The notes beneath the pieces are model-generated. The model saw nothing but the letters and a program-made list of their open reading frames with translations, ran no database searches and had not been told where the DNA came from. A DNA stretch of 64,000 nucleotides from Corynebacterium lactis (GTDB lineage: Bacteria; Actinomycetota; Actinomycetes; Mycobacteriales; Mycobacteriaceae), in assembly GCF_900519355.1 (NCBI RefSeq), contig NZ_ULHE01000002.1, positions 1 to 64,000 on the forward strand, in the 5' to 3' direction. Positions 49,145-57,956 of this stretch are shown here, piece after piece. How positions within the stretch are numbered: position 1 is the first letter of the stretch; each line of letters begins with the position of its first letter. Position numbers and translations under genes: made by a program.

Positions 49145-50413
49145 GTGATTGATCTCAAATTCCTCCGCGAAAACCCCGAAGTAGCCCGCGAGTCCCAGCG
49201 GACCCGCGGCGAGGACCCGGCGCTCGTCGACCAGCTGCTCGAAGCAGACGCCAAGCGCCGCGAGTCCATCGCCTCCGCAGACGCCCTGCGCTCGGAGCAG
49301 AAGGGCTTCGGCAAGAAGATCGGTCAGGCGTCCAAGGAGGAGCGCCCCGCGCTGCTCGAGAAGGCCAAGGAGCTTTCCGACGCCGTCAAGGCCGCCGAAG
49401 CGGAGCAGAAGGAGGCGGAGGCCGAGGTCACCCGCCTGCAGTACCTGATCGGCAACATTGTCGAGGGCGCTCCCGCCGGCGGCGAGGACGACTTCGTGGT
49501 CCTGGAGGAAATCGGCGAGATTCCGCAGTTCGACTTCGAGCCGAAGGATCACCTGGACCTCGGCGAGTCCCTGGGCCTGATCGACATGGAACGCGGCGTG
49601 AAGGTCTCCGGATCGCGCTTCTACTTCCTCACCGGCTACGGCGCGATGCTGCAGCTGGCGATGATGAACCTGGCAGCTCAGAAGGCCACCGAGCACGGCT
49701 TCCAGCTGATGGTCCCGCCGGTTCTGGTCCGCCCGGAGACCATGGCGGGCACCGGCTTCCTGGGCGCCCACTCGGACGAGATTTACTACCTGCAGGAGGA
49801 CGACCTCTACCTGGTCGGTACTTCCGAGGTTGCGCTCGCCGGCTACCACTCGGACGAGATCATCGACCTGTCTGAGGGCCCGCGCCGCTACGCGGGATGG
49901 TCGTCGTGCTTCCGTCGTGAAGCGGGCTCGTACGGCAAGGACACCCGCGGTATCCTGCGCGTTCACCAGTTCGACAAGCTGGAGATGTTCTCTTACTGCC
50001 CGCCCGAGCAGGCTGCCGAGGAGCACAAGAAGCTGCTGGGCATGGAGCGCGAGATGCTCGCCGCCGTCGAGGTGCCCTACCGCATTATCGACGTTGCCGG
50101 TGGCGACCTGGGTTCCTCCGCGGCCCGCAAGTTCGACACCGAGGCGTGGGTGCCGACGCAGAACACCTACCGCGAGCTGACGTCGACCTCGAACTGCACC
50201 ACCTTCCAGGCGCGCCGTCTGAAGACCCGCTACCGCGACGCCGACGGCAAGACGCAGTACTGCGCCACCCTGAACGGCACGCTGGCGACGACCCGCTGGC
50301 TGGTCGCGATCCTGGAGAACCACCAGCAGGCCGATGGCTCCGTGGTGATTCCGGAGGCCCTGCGCCCGTTCATGATGGGCAAGGAAGTCCTGGAGCCGGT
50401 CAAGAAGAAGTAG
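49145..50413 (+). CDS. serS: Seryl-tRNA synthetase
   Basis: A 422-aa class II synthetase charging tRNA-Ser. The N-terminal coiled-coil arm spans about 1-110 (acidic/basic heptads). Motif 2 ([25 protein letters not shown]) and motif 3 ([16 protein letters not shown]) are intact, and [10 protein letters not shown] forms the serine pocket. The length is typical. The initiator is GTG 49145; TACTCT lies 7 bases before it, so the mRNA is probably leaderless. An 11-mer copy (49113-49123) lies just upstream. A strong terminator follows. Confidence 0.97.
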   Translation: MIDLKFLRENPEVARESQRTRGEDPALVDQLLEADAKRRESIASADALRSEQKGFGKKIGQASKEERPALLEKAKELSDAVKAAEAEQKEAEAEVTRLQYLIGNIVEGAPAGGEDDFVVLEEIGEIPQFDFEPKDHLDLGESLGLIDMERGVKVSGSRFYFLTGYGAMLQLAMMNLAAQKATEHGFQLMVPPVLVRPETMAGTGFLGAHSDEIYYLQEDDLYLVGTSEVALAGYHSDEIIDLSEGPRRYAGWSSCFRREAGSYGKDTRGILRVHQFDKLEMFSYCPPEQAAEEHKKLLGMEREMLAAVEVPYRIIDVAGGDLGSSAARKFDTEAWVPTQNTYRELTSTSNCTTFQARRLKTRYRDADGKTQYCATLNGTLATTRWLVAILENHQQADGSVVIPEALRPFMMGKEVLEPVKKK

Positions 50414-50430
50414 CTGGCCTGAGCAAAAGA

Positions 50431-50468
50431 GGCCGGCGACCCGTGCGGTGGGTCGTCGGCGCTTTTTG
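50431..50468 (+). terminator. Rho-independent terminator of serS
   Basis: GCCGGCGACCC (50432-50442) pairs with GGGTCGTCGGC (50450-50460), followed by GCTTTTTG. Confidence 0.85.
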
Positions 50469-50489
50469 TCGCTAATTTTGCTGGTTTGC

Positions 50490-50521
50490 GGGGCACTCGG
50501 GAGCTGGGGCACACGGGAGCT
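50490..50521. repeat. 16-base tandem repeat
   Basis: GGGGCACTCGGGAGCT is followed directly by GGGGCACACGGGAGCT (one difference), in the gap between the serS terminator and the ABC permease stop. Confidence 0.85.
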
Positions 50522-50562
50522 GTGCCGCTAGGGTTTTGCGGGGGCTGTGCTCGAGCTCGACT

Positions 50563-51399
50563 CTATAATTCTTTCCTGCTCAAAATTGCAATTGCTGTGC
50601 AGAACAAGCCGACCACGAGGAGCAGGCCGGTGATCAGTGGCAGATTGTTGACGCTCTGGCCGCCGAGAATTGCTTCGGTTTGATGCAGGATCCCCGCTGG
50701 GCTCCAAGATTGTGTTGTTGACCAGGTGCCCAGTAATTGGAGCAGCATGACCACGCCAATTGCTGCACCAGCAGATCCAACCTGGGAAAAGGTCGCGATT
50801 CCTACGGTAAATGCCGTTGCCACGACGATTGCTGCCAGAACGAACCAAGCTAAGACTGCCCCAGCGACGCGTCCGACATCAACGTCACCGAAGACTGTCG
50901 CGGTTACGACGAGGTTAATCGCAGTCGCTCCGATAATTGCTATGAAGGGAATTATCAGGTTGCAAAGGAATTTCGAGGTCAAGAACTTCCATCGGGGCAC
51001 GTGCCTGGTCAGTGTGAACAGATACGACCCGTCATTTAGCTCGCTTGCCGCGGCGGAGCCGCTGGTGACAGCAAGTGCGAGTAGAAAGACTTGGCTGAGG
51101 TCTTTGATCCATTGGCTGTGCGCCGTCAAGTGGGTCGCTGCTGGCATCGTATTGATGACGGGTGTGAGTTCGTCTCCACCGAGCATCTGGACCAGTTCCC
51201 GCATATTCTGGGTGATTATCGGCCCTGATAACGCCAGCACTACAGCCAGGATGAGAATCAGCGGCAGCCGCCAGGTGAGAGCCAGCTCTTCTGCGTCTTT
51301 GCGCAGCAGCGCTAGGAACGGCGATGCGGGAGATACCGTAGGTGTCGAGGATGCTGTGGGGTTAGAGGATGCCGAAGGCTTAGAGAGTAGAGAGTTCAT
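50563..51399 (-). CDS. ABC-2 type transporter permease
   Basis: A 278-aa permease with about six hydrophobic helices. Residues 1-30 are Ser/Pro-rich, then FLALLRKDAEELALTWRLPLILIL, SGSAAASELNDGSYLFTLTRHVPRWKFLTSKFL (the ABC-2 cytoplasmic loop with an EXXXG-like region), and further TMs to the end. Its start overlaps the ATPase gene's end by 20 bases, so the two are coupled. The substrate is unknown. It is the last gene of the PadR-ABC operon. Confidence 0.85.
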   Translation of the reverse strand: MNSLLSKPSASSNPTASSTPTVSPASPFLALLRKDAEELALTWRLPLILILAVVLALSGPIITQNMRELVQMLGGDELTPVINTMPAATHLTAHSQWIKDLSQVFLLALAVTSGSAAASELNDGSYLFTLTRHVPRWKFLTSKFLCNLIIPFIAIIGATAINLVVTATVFGDVDVGRVAGAVLAWFVLAAIVVATAFTVGIATFSQVGSAGAAIGVVMLLQLLGTWSTTQSWSPAGILHQTEAILGGQSVNNLPLITGLLLVVGLFCTAIAILSRKEL

Positions 51400-52567
51400 T
51401 GCTTTTCTCCCCTTTGATCATTTGATGATCGGAAGTGGCCTCGATGAAAAGTTCCTCAAGACTGCGCTGCTGTGGGGCGGCGGCGATTACCTTCCAGCCG
51501 GACCTACCGATCGCTGTTTCGAGCTCGCTAGGCAATACCTGCGGCTCAGCATTGTCGAGCAGGGGCTGCATTTGACTCAAATGTTGACTTTGAACAACCG
51601 TCAAACTCAGTTTGTGCTCGCTGGTCTTTGAAAGCTGAGCAAGTGGACCTTCCAGCACTATCTGTCCCCGGTGCAGAATTCCGACTCGATCACATACCTT
51701 TTCCGCATCCCCGAGTAGATGGGTAGAAAACAAGACGGTCGCCTGGCCTCGTAATGCTTCAATCATGGCGAGAACGTCATGTCGGCCAACAGGGTCCAAT
51801 GCTGATGTTGGCTCATCGAGTATGAGCAGTTCCGGGCCGTTAATCAGTGCCTGGGCGATACCGAGGCGCTGCCTCATGCCGCGGGAGTAGTCCATGATTC
51901 TCTGGGGCTGATTGCTTAATCGTGCGAGGTCAAGGAGGGCGCTCACCCGTTGCTCAAGCTCGGATCCCGAGAGTCCGTAAAGGCGTCCGCAGTAGCGGAG
52001 GAACTGGTCGGCACGCATCCACGGGTAATAAACCGGAACGTCGGGCAGGAATCCGATGCGCTTGGCCGTGGTGGTGATTTCGCCCGCATTAATGCTGATG
52101 AGGTTAAGAATTGCCTTGATGGTGGTGGTCTTCCCGGAGCCATTTCTGCCGAGAAAACCGTAGATTTCACCTTGGCGGAGATGGAAATCCACTCCGTCCA
52201 GCACCCGTCTCGATCCGAACTCCTTGCGCAGTCCGGCCACAGTGAGGACGCTCGCCGCTTCGGCTATGTGTTGGTCTTGCTTTCTTTGCTGAGGTGCGGA
52301 GGCAGTTGGCGGGCCGTAGATTTCTTTGACGATATCGACTGGCGACCTTGAAGAATTCTGACGCAAGTCGACGGTCGAGTGGCGGGTAAAACCAATGCTC
52401 AAAAACAGTATGGGGCCGACAAAGCTCAAGAAAATGATCACGGCGGCCCATACTGCTTTGGGGAAATGCCTAATCCGGTCCGCAGGGGTGCGGATTAAGA
52501 TGACTAGAGAGACTAAGAGCAGACTGACCTGCGCAATTCCAAGTGCGATGATTGTGTAAGTGCTCAT
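51380..52567 (-). CDS. ABC transporter ATPase with an N-terminal PLDc_N-like two-TM domain
   Basis: A 395-aa fusion. Residues 1 to about 65 form two TM helices with the look of the PLDc_N domain (IRHFPKAVWAAVIIFLSFVGPILFLSIG). A linker and an ABC ATPase (about 108-320) follow: Walker A GRNGSGKTTT, signature YSRGMRQRLGIA, Walker B ELLILDEPTSALD and H-loop STHLLGD. A C-terminal accessory part is typical of ABC-2 exporters. The membrane domain would tether the ATPase, which is unusual because these ATPases are normally soluble. The start is ATG 52567, 4 bases after the HAAS-domain gene's stop. A drug or lipid exporter under PadR control is plausible. Confidence 0.85.
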   Translation of the reverse strand: MSTYTIIALGIAQVSLLLVSLVILIRTPADRIRHFPKAVWAAVIIFLSFVGPILFLSIGFTRHSTVDLRQNSSRSPVDIVKEIYGPPTASAPQQRKQDQHIAEAASVLTVAGLRKEFGSRRVLDGVDFHLRQGEIYGFLGRNGSGKTTTIKAILNLISINAGEITTTAKRIGFLPDVPVYYPWMRADQFLRYCGRLYGLSGSELEQRVSALLDLARLSNQPQRIMDYSRGMRQRLGIAQALINGPELLILDEPTSALDPVGRHDVLAMIEALRGQATVLFSTHLLGDAEKVCDRVGILHRGQIVLEGPLAQLSKTSEHKLSLTVVQSQHLSQMQPLLDNAEPQVLPSELETAIGRSGWKVIAAAPQQRSLEELFIEATSDHQMIKGEKSNELSTL

Positions 52568-52571
52568 GGTT

Positions 52572-53444
52572 CTACATGATCCCGGCTTGTTTCCACGTGG
52601 CTTTCAGCCCAGCGCGCAGTGGGAGGATGAGGCAGGCAGCCGAAGCTCCGACTGCGGCAATACCAACTCCGACCTGTAGGGCGGCAGAATTCCGTGCCTT
52701 CTCTTGATGCACCACTGCGGAGATAAGTTTCGTCGGGGAGACGCCGCAGAGTAGCGTGGCCAAGGACGCAACGCGAAGTGCGTCTTCCCGGTCGGAATTT
52801 GCGGGAAGTTGTGCGGCCGACAGTGCTGCGCTGGCGGCGGATACGGCGAGCGGGCCAAGGAGCCGCGCCCTGTATCTATCCTGTTGATGTTGGCCTAGCG
52901 CCCCGGGAGTAGGCAGTTGTGCCGGAAGACTCTTCCACGTGACGGCCAAGGCGATTCCGTGAGCGGCTGCCAAGACGCTTGGAAATAGCGTCGCCATGCG
53001 TAGGTCGCGGTGTGGAATATGAGCGATGACATCGCCGTCAATATCGTCAGGGCGGATGATTCCCAGTCTGATTGCCACCGCAGCCCAATTTACCGACCAG
53101 CCGAAGCCCAAGAGGTGTGGTTGTAGTACGCGCGGATCGTCGATATTCCACAGTGAGGAACGTCCCTTTGCTGAGAGAGCGCGTAGGGGATTGCTGAGGT
53201 ATCGGTGGAGGCTACCGAGCCACGAAGCCTCTTGTCCCCCAAAACCGGGCAACGAAGAAACTTCGTCGGTCACGTGCTGGGCGTAGTCAGCCGCGGTGCC
53301 CAGTTCGGCTGCGAGGTCACAGTCAGCTTCGGCGAGTTCGAGTAAAAGGCTTTCCTGTTCTCGCACGATGGCTCGTCGCTGGGAAGTCGGGATGTCAGCT
53401 TCCCGCAGCTTGCGACGCATTTCGGTGAGATATGTGTCAATCAC
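52572..53444 (-). CDS. HAAS/DUF1700-like membrane-associated partner of PadR
   Basis: A 290-aa protein. The N-terminal soluble helical region (MIDTYLTEMRRKLREADIPTSQRRAIVREQESLLLELAEADCDLAAELGTAADYAQHVTDE in outline, about 1-60) resembles the HAAS/DUF1700 domain that commonly accompanies PadR regulators. Hydrophobic segments follow (about 145-160, 180-198, 230-250 and 265-283). GTG 53444 overlaps the PadR stop (GTGA), with GAGGAGG just before it, so the start is secure. In the operon padR, HAAS, ABC ATPase, permease it probably senses or modulates; the mechanism is unknown. Confidence 0.75.
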   Translation of the reverse strand: MIDTYLTEMRRKLREADIPTSQRRAIVREQESLLLELAEADCDLAAELGTAADYAQHVTDEVSSLPGFGGQEASWLGSLHRYLSNPLRALSAKGRSSLWNIDDPRVLQPHLLGFGWSVNWAAVAIRLGIIRPDDIDGDVIAHIPHRDLRMATLFPSVLAAAHGIALAVTWKSLPAQLPTPGALGQHQQDRYRARLLGPLAVSAASAALSAAQLPANSDREDALRVASLATLLCGVSPTKLISAVVHQEKARNSAALQVGVGIAAVGASAACLILPLRAGLKATWKQAGIM

Positions 53445-53776
53445 GGCTCCTCCTCGGATAGTAGTGATTTCATGTCGGTTGAAAGGCCCAGAAAGTCCTG
53501 GTGGAGTTGTTTCAGCATCGTGCGGCCGGAGTCGGTGAGTGAGTAGTACTTCCGCGGCGGGCCCTTTGTTGACTCTTCCCATCGGTTATCAATGAGCCCA
53601 TTGGCTGTGAGCCTGGATAGCAGTGGGTAGACGGTGCCGGACGGGGCGCTCAGGTGTGGGTAGTCCTGGAGCCTTCCGACGAGTGCTGCTCCGTATAACT
53701 CTTCCCGGTCAATGAGTGTGAGAATCGCCAGCTCAAGGACACCTTTCTTCAACTGCGTCTGCGTGCTTCTGGGCAT
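53441..53776 (-). CDS. PadR family transcriptional regulator
   Basis: A 111-aa PadR-type winged-helix repressor: LKKGVLELAILTLIDREELYGAALVGRL, then SAPSGTVYPLLSRLTANGLIDNRWEES, GPPRKYYSLTDSGRTML. It is of the short (subfamily 2) type. It is the first gene of a four-gene operon controlling an ABC exporter. Two perfect small palindromes overlap its promoter upstream, suggesting autoregulation. ATG 53776. Confidence 0.92.
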   Translation of the reverse strand: MPRSTQTQLKKGVLELAILTLIDREELYGAALVGRLQDYPHLSAPSGTVYPLLSRLTANGLIDNRWEESTKGPPRKYYSLTDSGRTMLKQLHQDFLGLSTDMKSLLSEEEP

Positions 53777-53828
53777 TGTGTGTTGGTTCCTTCTGATGCG
53801 TGATGAAGTGGTGGCTTCTAGCTGTAAA

Positions 53829-53861
53829 TGGTAATACCAGGATGTATGTAATACAAGGTAC
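53829..53861 (-). promoter_or_regulatory. PadR operon promoter with two palindromic operator candidates
   Basis: Palindromes TGGTA-A-TACCA (53829-53839) and TGTAT-GTA-ATACA (53843-53855). On the minus strand TTGTAT (53851-53856), 17 bases, TACCAT (about 53828-53833) forms a promoter that both overlap. Confidence 0.55.
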
Positions 53862-53894
53862 TGCGGGGAGGCAGGGCCTCGGAGGGCACAAAGT

Positions 53895-53945
53895 TAAAAC
53901 GCACCCGTAGTAAATCGCCTGTGAAAAGGGAAAATTTACGGGTGC
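53895..53945 (-). terminator. Terminator of the glpK operon
   Basis: CGCACCCGTAGTAAAT (about 53900-53915) pairs with ATTTACGGGTGCG (about 53934-53946), nearly perfect. On the minus strand it is followed by TTTTAACTTT. Confidence 0.75.
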
Positions 53946-54019
53946 GCTATCTCAAGCATTCTGAATATTGAGCCTGCTACTGTGCGGCCTCTACATTGTC
54001 GGCGGCCTCCACTACTTCG

Positions 54020-55561
54020 CTACTCCGCAGCCTCGGGGTCCTCGACCCAGCCGTAGGTGCGTTCGACGGCGCGGTTCCACTGGTGGAAGAGGCGGTCGCG
54101 CTCGGCGGCCTCCATCTTCGGGCGCCACTTCTTATCAATGGAAATATGCGCCTTGACCTCGTCCAGGCTGTTCCAGAACCCGACGCCGAGTCCCGCGGCG
54201 TAGGCAGCGCCGAGTGCGGTGGTCTCGATGTTGTTCGGGCGGGTGACGTCCACGTCGAGGATGTCGGCCTGGAACTGCATCAGGAACTCGTTCATGGTCA
54301 TACCGCCGTCGACGCTGAGTGCCGTGATATCCGTGCCGGACTCGGCGACCATGGCGTCGAGGACCTCGCGGGTCTGGTAGGCGGCGGCCTCCAGGACGGC
54401 GCGCGCAATGTGGTTGCGGTTAACGAACCTGGTCAGGCCCACAATGACGCCGCGAGCGTCGGGCTGCCAGCGCGGCGCGAATAGCCCGGAGAACGCCGGC
54501 ACGATGTAGACGCCGCCGTTGTCCTTGACGCTCTTGGCCTTGTTCTCGATGGACGCCGCGTTCGGGATCATCTGCAGTTCGTCGCGGAGCCACTGCACCA
54601 GCGCGCCACCCATAGAGACCGAGCCCTCCAGCGCGTACACGGGCTTTTCGTCGCCGACCTGGTAGCAGACGGTGGTGATTAGGCCGTGGTCGGACCACTT
54701 CGGCTTTTCGCCGGTGTTCATCAGCATGAATAGGCCGGTGCCGTAGGTGTTCTTGGTGTCGCCCTCGCCGAAGCAGCCCTGGCCGAACATGGCGGCCTGC
54801 TGGTCGCCGAGGATGCCGGTGATGGGCACGCCCGCCATGGTGCCGCGGGAGCGCACGTGGCCGAAGTCGCCTACCGACGGGCGGATTTCCGGCAGCATTG
54901 CCACTGGAATGCCGATTTCGGCGCAGATGTCCTCGTCCCATTTCAGGGTCTTCAGGTCCATCAGTAGTGTGCGCGAGGCGTTGGTGACGTCGGTGGCGTG
55001 GACAGCTTGGGTGCCGTCGTCGCCCTCGGCGCCGCCGGTGAGATTCCACAGCAGCCAGGTGTCGATGGTGCCGAACAATAGGTCGCCGGCCTCGGCGCGT
55101 TCGCGGGCGCCGTCGACGTTGTCGAGGATCCACTTGATCTTCGGGGCGGCGGGGTAGGAGTTGATGCGCAGGCCGGTCTCCTCGCGCCAGCGGTCGGGGC
55201 CCGCCTCGCCCATCAGCTGCTTGCAGATCTCCGTGGTGCGGGTGTCCTGCCAGACGATGGCGTTATACACCGGCTCGCCAGTGTTCTTGTCCCACACGAC
55301 GGTGGTCTCGCGCTGGTTGGTGATGCCGACGGCCTCGATGTCCTTGGCGGAAATGTCAAGGTCGGCCAGCGTCTCGCCGACGACCCGGCGGGTGTTGGTC
55401 CAGATCTCCTGCGGGTCGTGCTCGCCCCAGCCCTCCTCGGGGAAGATCTGCTTGTGCTCCATCTGCGACACGTTGACAATCTCCGCGTCGTGGTTGAAGA
55501 CAATGCAGCGGGTGGACGTCGTGCCCTGGTCGATCGCTACGACGTACTTGTTGTGCTCCAT
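54020..55561 (-). CDS. glpK: Glycerol kinase
   Basis: A 513-aa FGGY-family kinase phosphorylating glycerol to glycerol-3-phosphate. Visible motifs are the phosphate-1 loop [10 protein letters not shown] (9-18), [12 protein letters not shown] (about 80-91), the adenosine-region [17 protein letters not shown] (about 415-430) and the family signature [14 protein letters not shown]. The length is typical. ATG 55561 has GAGGGA 5 bases upstream. It is transcribed leftward, downstream of glpD (120-base gap), so both enzymes of glycerol catabolism are probably co-expressed. No glycerol facilitator is adjacent. Confidence 0.97.
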   Translation of the reverse strand: MEHNKYVVAIDQGTTSTRCIVFNHDAEIVNVSQMEHKQIFPEEGWGEHDPQEIWTNTRRVVGETLADLDISAKDIEAVGITNQRETTVVWDKNTGEPVYNAIVWQDTRTTEICKQLMGEAGPDRWREETGLRINSYPAAPKIKWILDNVDGARERAEAGDLLFGTIDTWLLWNLTGGAEGDDGTQAVHATDVTNASRTLLMDLKTLKWDEDICAEIGIPVAMLPEIRPSVGDFGHVRSRGTMAGVPITGILGDQQAAMFGQGCFGEGDTKNTYGTGLFMLMNTGEKPKWSDHGLITTVCYQVGDEKPVYALEGSVSMGGALVQWLRDELQMIPNAASIENKAKSVKDNGGVYIVPAFSGLFAPRWQPDARGVIVGLTRFVNRNHIARAVLEAAAYQTREVLDAMVAESGTDITALSVDGGMTMNEFLMQFQADILDVDVTRPNNIETTALGAAYAAGLGVGFWNSLDEVKAHISIDKKWRPKMEAAERDRLFHQWNRAVERTYGWVEDPEAAE

Positions 55562-55681
55562 GGCGTCCCTCATCTCTTCGGCATTTCGTCGGCATCACTT
55601 CGGCGCCCCCAGTGGCGCGCAGTCTGCCCGAGCCAGCGCAGGTCTGTTCAGTCTATTGCCTCGCTGCTCGGGCAGGGGCCG

Positions 55682-57427
55682 TTATCGGTCCAGGCTCGTA
55701 TCCACGTCGGCACGCGTTTCGACGGCCTTCGACGCGATCTCGTTGGCGGCCTGGTCGGTCAGCTCGTGCTCGGCGGCCAGGGTTGCCTCGACGCGCTCGA
55801 TGAAGGTGTTGATCTCGTGCTCCATCGTCTCCTTGTCCCAGCCGAGGACGGGTGCGACCAGCTCGGCGACCGAGCGTGCGCTGTCGACGCCGCGGTGCGC
55901 GTACTCCATGCTGACGCGCAGGCGGCGCTCCAGGATGTCGTCCAGGTGCAGGGCGCCCTCGTGGGTGACCGCGTAGAGGACCTCGGCGCGTAGGTACTGC
56001 TCGGCTGCCTCAACGGGCTCCAGCAGGGACTTGTCGGCGGCGGCCGGTGCCAGGACCTCGTAGATCAGGGAGCCGTAGCGATTGAGCAGGTGGTCGGCCT
56101 GCTTCTCGGTGATGCCAAAGTGCTCGGCCAGCTGCGGAATCTGGTTGTTCAGGGCGTGGTAGCCGTCGGCGCCCAGCAGCGGGACGTCGGCGGTGACGGA
56201 GGCCGGGACCTTGCGCGGAACGTCCTGGACCGCGGCGTCGATGGTGTCGGCGCCGATGACGCGGTAGGTGGTGTACTTGCCGCCCGCGACGGAGACCATG
56301 CCCGGTGCAACGTGCGCGACCGCGTGGTTGCGGGACAGGTTGGTGGTGGAGTCGGAGTCGCCCTCGACGAGCGGGCGCAGGCCCGAGTACACGCCGACGA
56401 TGTCCTGGTAGGTGATCGGCCTGCGAACCTTGGCGTTGACGTGGTCGAGGATGTAGTCGATGTCAGCGCGGGTGGCGGCCGGGTTGGCCAAGTTCATCGT
56501 CCAGTCGGTGTCGGTGGTGCCGATGATCCAGTAGTCGCCCCACGGGATGACGAAGAGGACGGACTTCTCGGTCACGAAGGTCATGGCGACGGAGCCCTCC
56601 AGTGCCGTCTTCGGTACGACGATGTGAACGCCCTTGGAGGTATGGACGCGGAACTTGCCCTTGACGTCGGCCAGCTTCTCAATCTCGTCGGACCAGATGC
56701 CGGTGGCGTTGACGAAGACGCTGCCGTGGATCGTGGTGGTGGCGCCGGTATCGGTGTCTCGCAGCTTCGCGCCGACGACGCGCTCGCCGTCCTTCTCAAA
56801 CGCCACGACCTGGGTGGATGTGCGCACGTCCGCGCCGAAGTGGGCCGCGGAGCGGATCACGGTCATGGTGTGGCGGGCATCGTCGACGAGGGTGTCGTAG
56901 TAGCGGACACCGCCGACGACGGCGTCGTGCTTCAGACCCGGGGCCTGCTTCAGCGTGCCCTTGCGGGAGTAGTGCTTCTGCATGGGGACCTTTTTGGCGC
57001 CGCCCATGACGTCGTAAAGGAAGAAGCCGGAGGCCATGAACGGGCGCTCCCACAGGCGGTGGGTCAGCGGGAAGACGAAGCGCAGCGGCTTGACCAGGTG
57101 CGGGGCGAGGTGGGACATCGATAGCTCGCGCTCGCGCAGGGACTCCGCGACGAGGCGGAAGTCCAGCATCTGCAGGTAGCGCAGGCCGCCGTGGAACATC
57201 TTGGAGGAGCGGCTGGAGGTGCCGCCCGCGAAGTCGCGGGTCTCGATTAGGGCGGTCTTCAGGCCGCGGGTGGCCGCGTCGAGGGCAGCGCCGGCGCCGA
57301 CGGAGCCGCCGCCGATGATGACGACGTCGTAGTGCTCGGTGCCGAACTTTTCCCAGACCTTTTCGTGCTGTTCCTTATTCAGGACTGCGGAGGGGGCAGA
57401 GGGGGCGGATGGAGCGGAGGTCGACAT
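55682..57427 (-). CDS. glpD: Glycerol-3-phosphate dehydrogenase (FAD-dependent, respiratory)
   Basis: A 581-aa flavoprotein oxidising glycerol-3-phosphate to DHAP and feeding electrons to quinone. The FAD-binding motif VVIIGGGSVGAGAALDAATRG is near 31-51, GGTSSRSSKMFHGGLRYLQ near 65-83, then the DAO barrel and the C-terminal helical DAO_C domain (about 430-560). The N-terminal Ser/Ala/Pro run (1-17) is extra. ATG 57427 has GGAAGG before it. It is the first gene of the glpD-glpK unit. A TTACGTAA palindrome lies in the upstream region (57595-57602). Confidence 0.95.
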   Translation of the reverse strand: MSTSAPSAPSAPSAVLNKEQHEKVWEKFGTEHYDVVIIGGGSVGAGAALDAATRGLKTALIETRDFAGGTSSRSSKMFHGGLRYLQMLDFRLVAESLRERELSMSHLAPHLVKPLRFVFPLTHRLWERPFMASGFFLYDVMGGAKKVPMQKHYSRKGTLKQAPGLKHDAVVGGVRYYDTLVDDARHTMTVIRSAAHFGADVRTSTQVVAFEKDGERVVGAKLRDTDTGATTTIHGSVFVNATGIWSDEIEKLADVKGKFRVHTSKGVHIVVPKTALEGSVAMTFVTEKSVLFVIPWGDYWIIGTTDTDWTMNLANPAATRADIDYILDHVNAKVRRPITYQDIVGVYSGLRPLVEGDSDSTTNLSRNHAVAHVAPGMVSVAGGKYTTYRVIGADTIDAAVQDVPRKVPASVTADVPLLGADGYHALNNQIPQLAEHFGITEKQADHLLNRYGSLIYEVLAPAAADKSLLEPVEAAEQYLRAEVLYAVTHEGALHLDDILERRLRVSMEYAHRGVDSARSVAELVAPVLGWDKETMEHEINTFIERVEATLAAEHELTDQAANEIASKAVETRADVDTSLDR

Positions 57428-57956
57428 TTTCTTTCCTTCCCGGAGGCGTGTTCTAGCCAGTGTTTTTGTCGATTGTGGAGTTGGTTGTGGAGTCGATTGT
57501 GGGCGTGAGCGTGGGCGTAGTCTGCTGCGGTCTGTTGCGCTTTCAACCTCCACGCTAACAAAAGTGACAGGTGTCCGAAACAGATAACCTACGGTTACGT
57601 AACTATTAAATAAGTCACTTCTTTTTCGTATGTTCTCGCCGTTGCGTCCCGCGAAAAATGACCTTTTACAGGGGAAAATTCATGCTCGATGACAACTCCC
57701 GGAACGTTTGGAAAACGTCCTGTGCAACGGCGTAAGGCGAGGGCTAGGCTCTGTATTGACGGTGACAAGCTTTACGTAAAATTATAGAATGTAACGCGAA
57801 ACTTACATTGGCCAATCGCTCATTCACTGGCCCTTCTTCCTGCGCTTTGCCCCCTATAAAGGGGTGGCGTGGCGCCGTCGGAAAGCGTCCCCCGACCTCT
57901 CCCCATCTCTGCGCCTTACTCCTCGCAGGCCAGCGCGGGATTGTAGAGTAAAACCC
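57428..57956. promoter_or_regulatory. glpD / acyltransferase intergenic region with two TTACGTAA palindromes
   Basis: About 530 bases between divergent genes. TTACGTAA occurs at 57595-57602 and again at 57772-57779 (as the 10-base palindrome TTTACGTAAA). The second lies next to TTGACG (57756-57761) and TATAGAAT, elements of a possible rightward promoter. The middle part (about 57590-57800) is AT-rich. No gene was seen. TAGAGT at 57944-57949 is the leaderless -10 of the acyltransferase gene. Confidence 0.5.
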
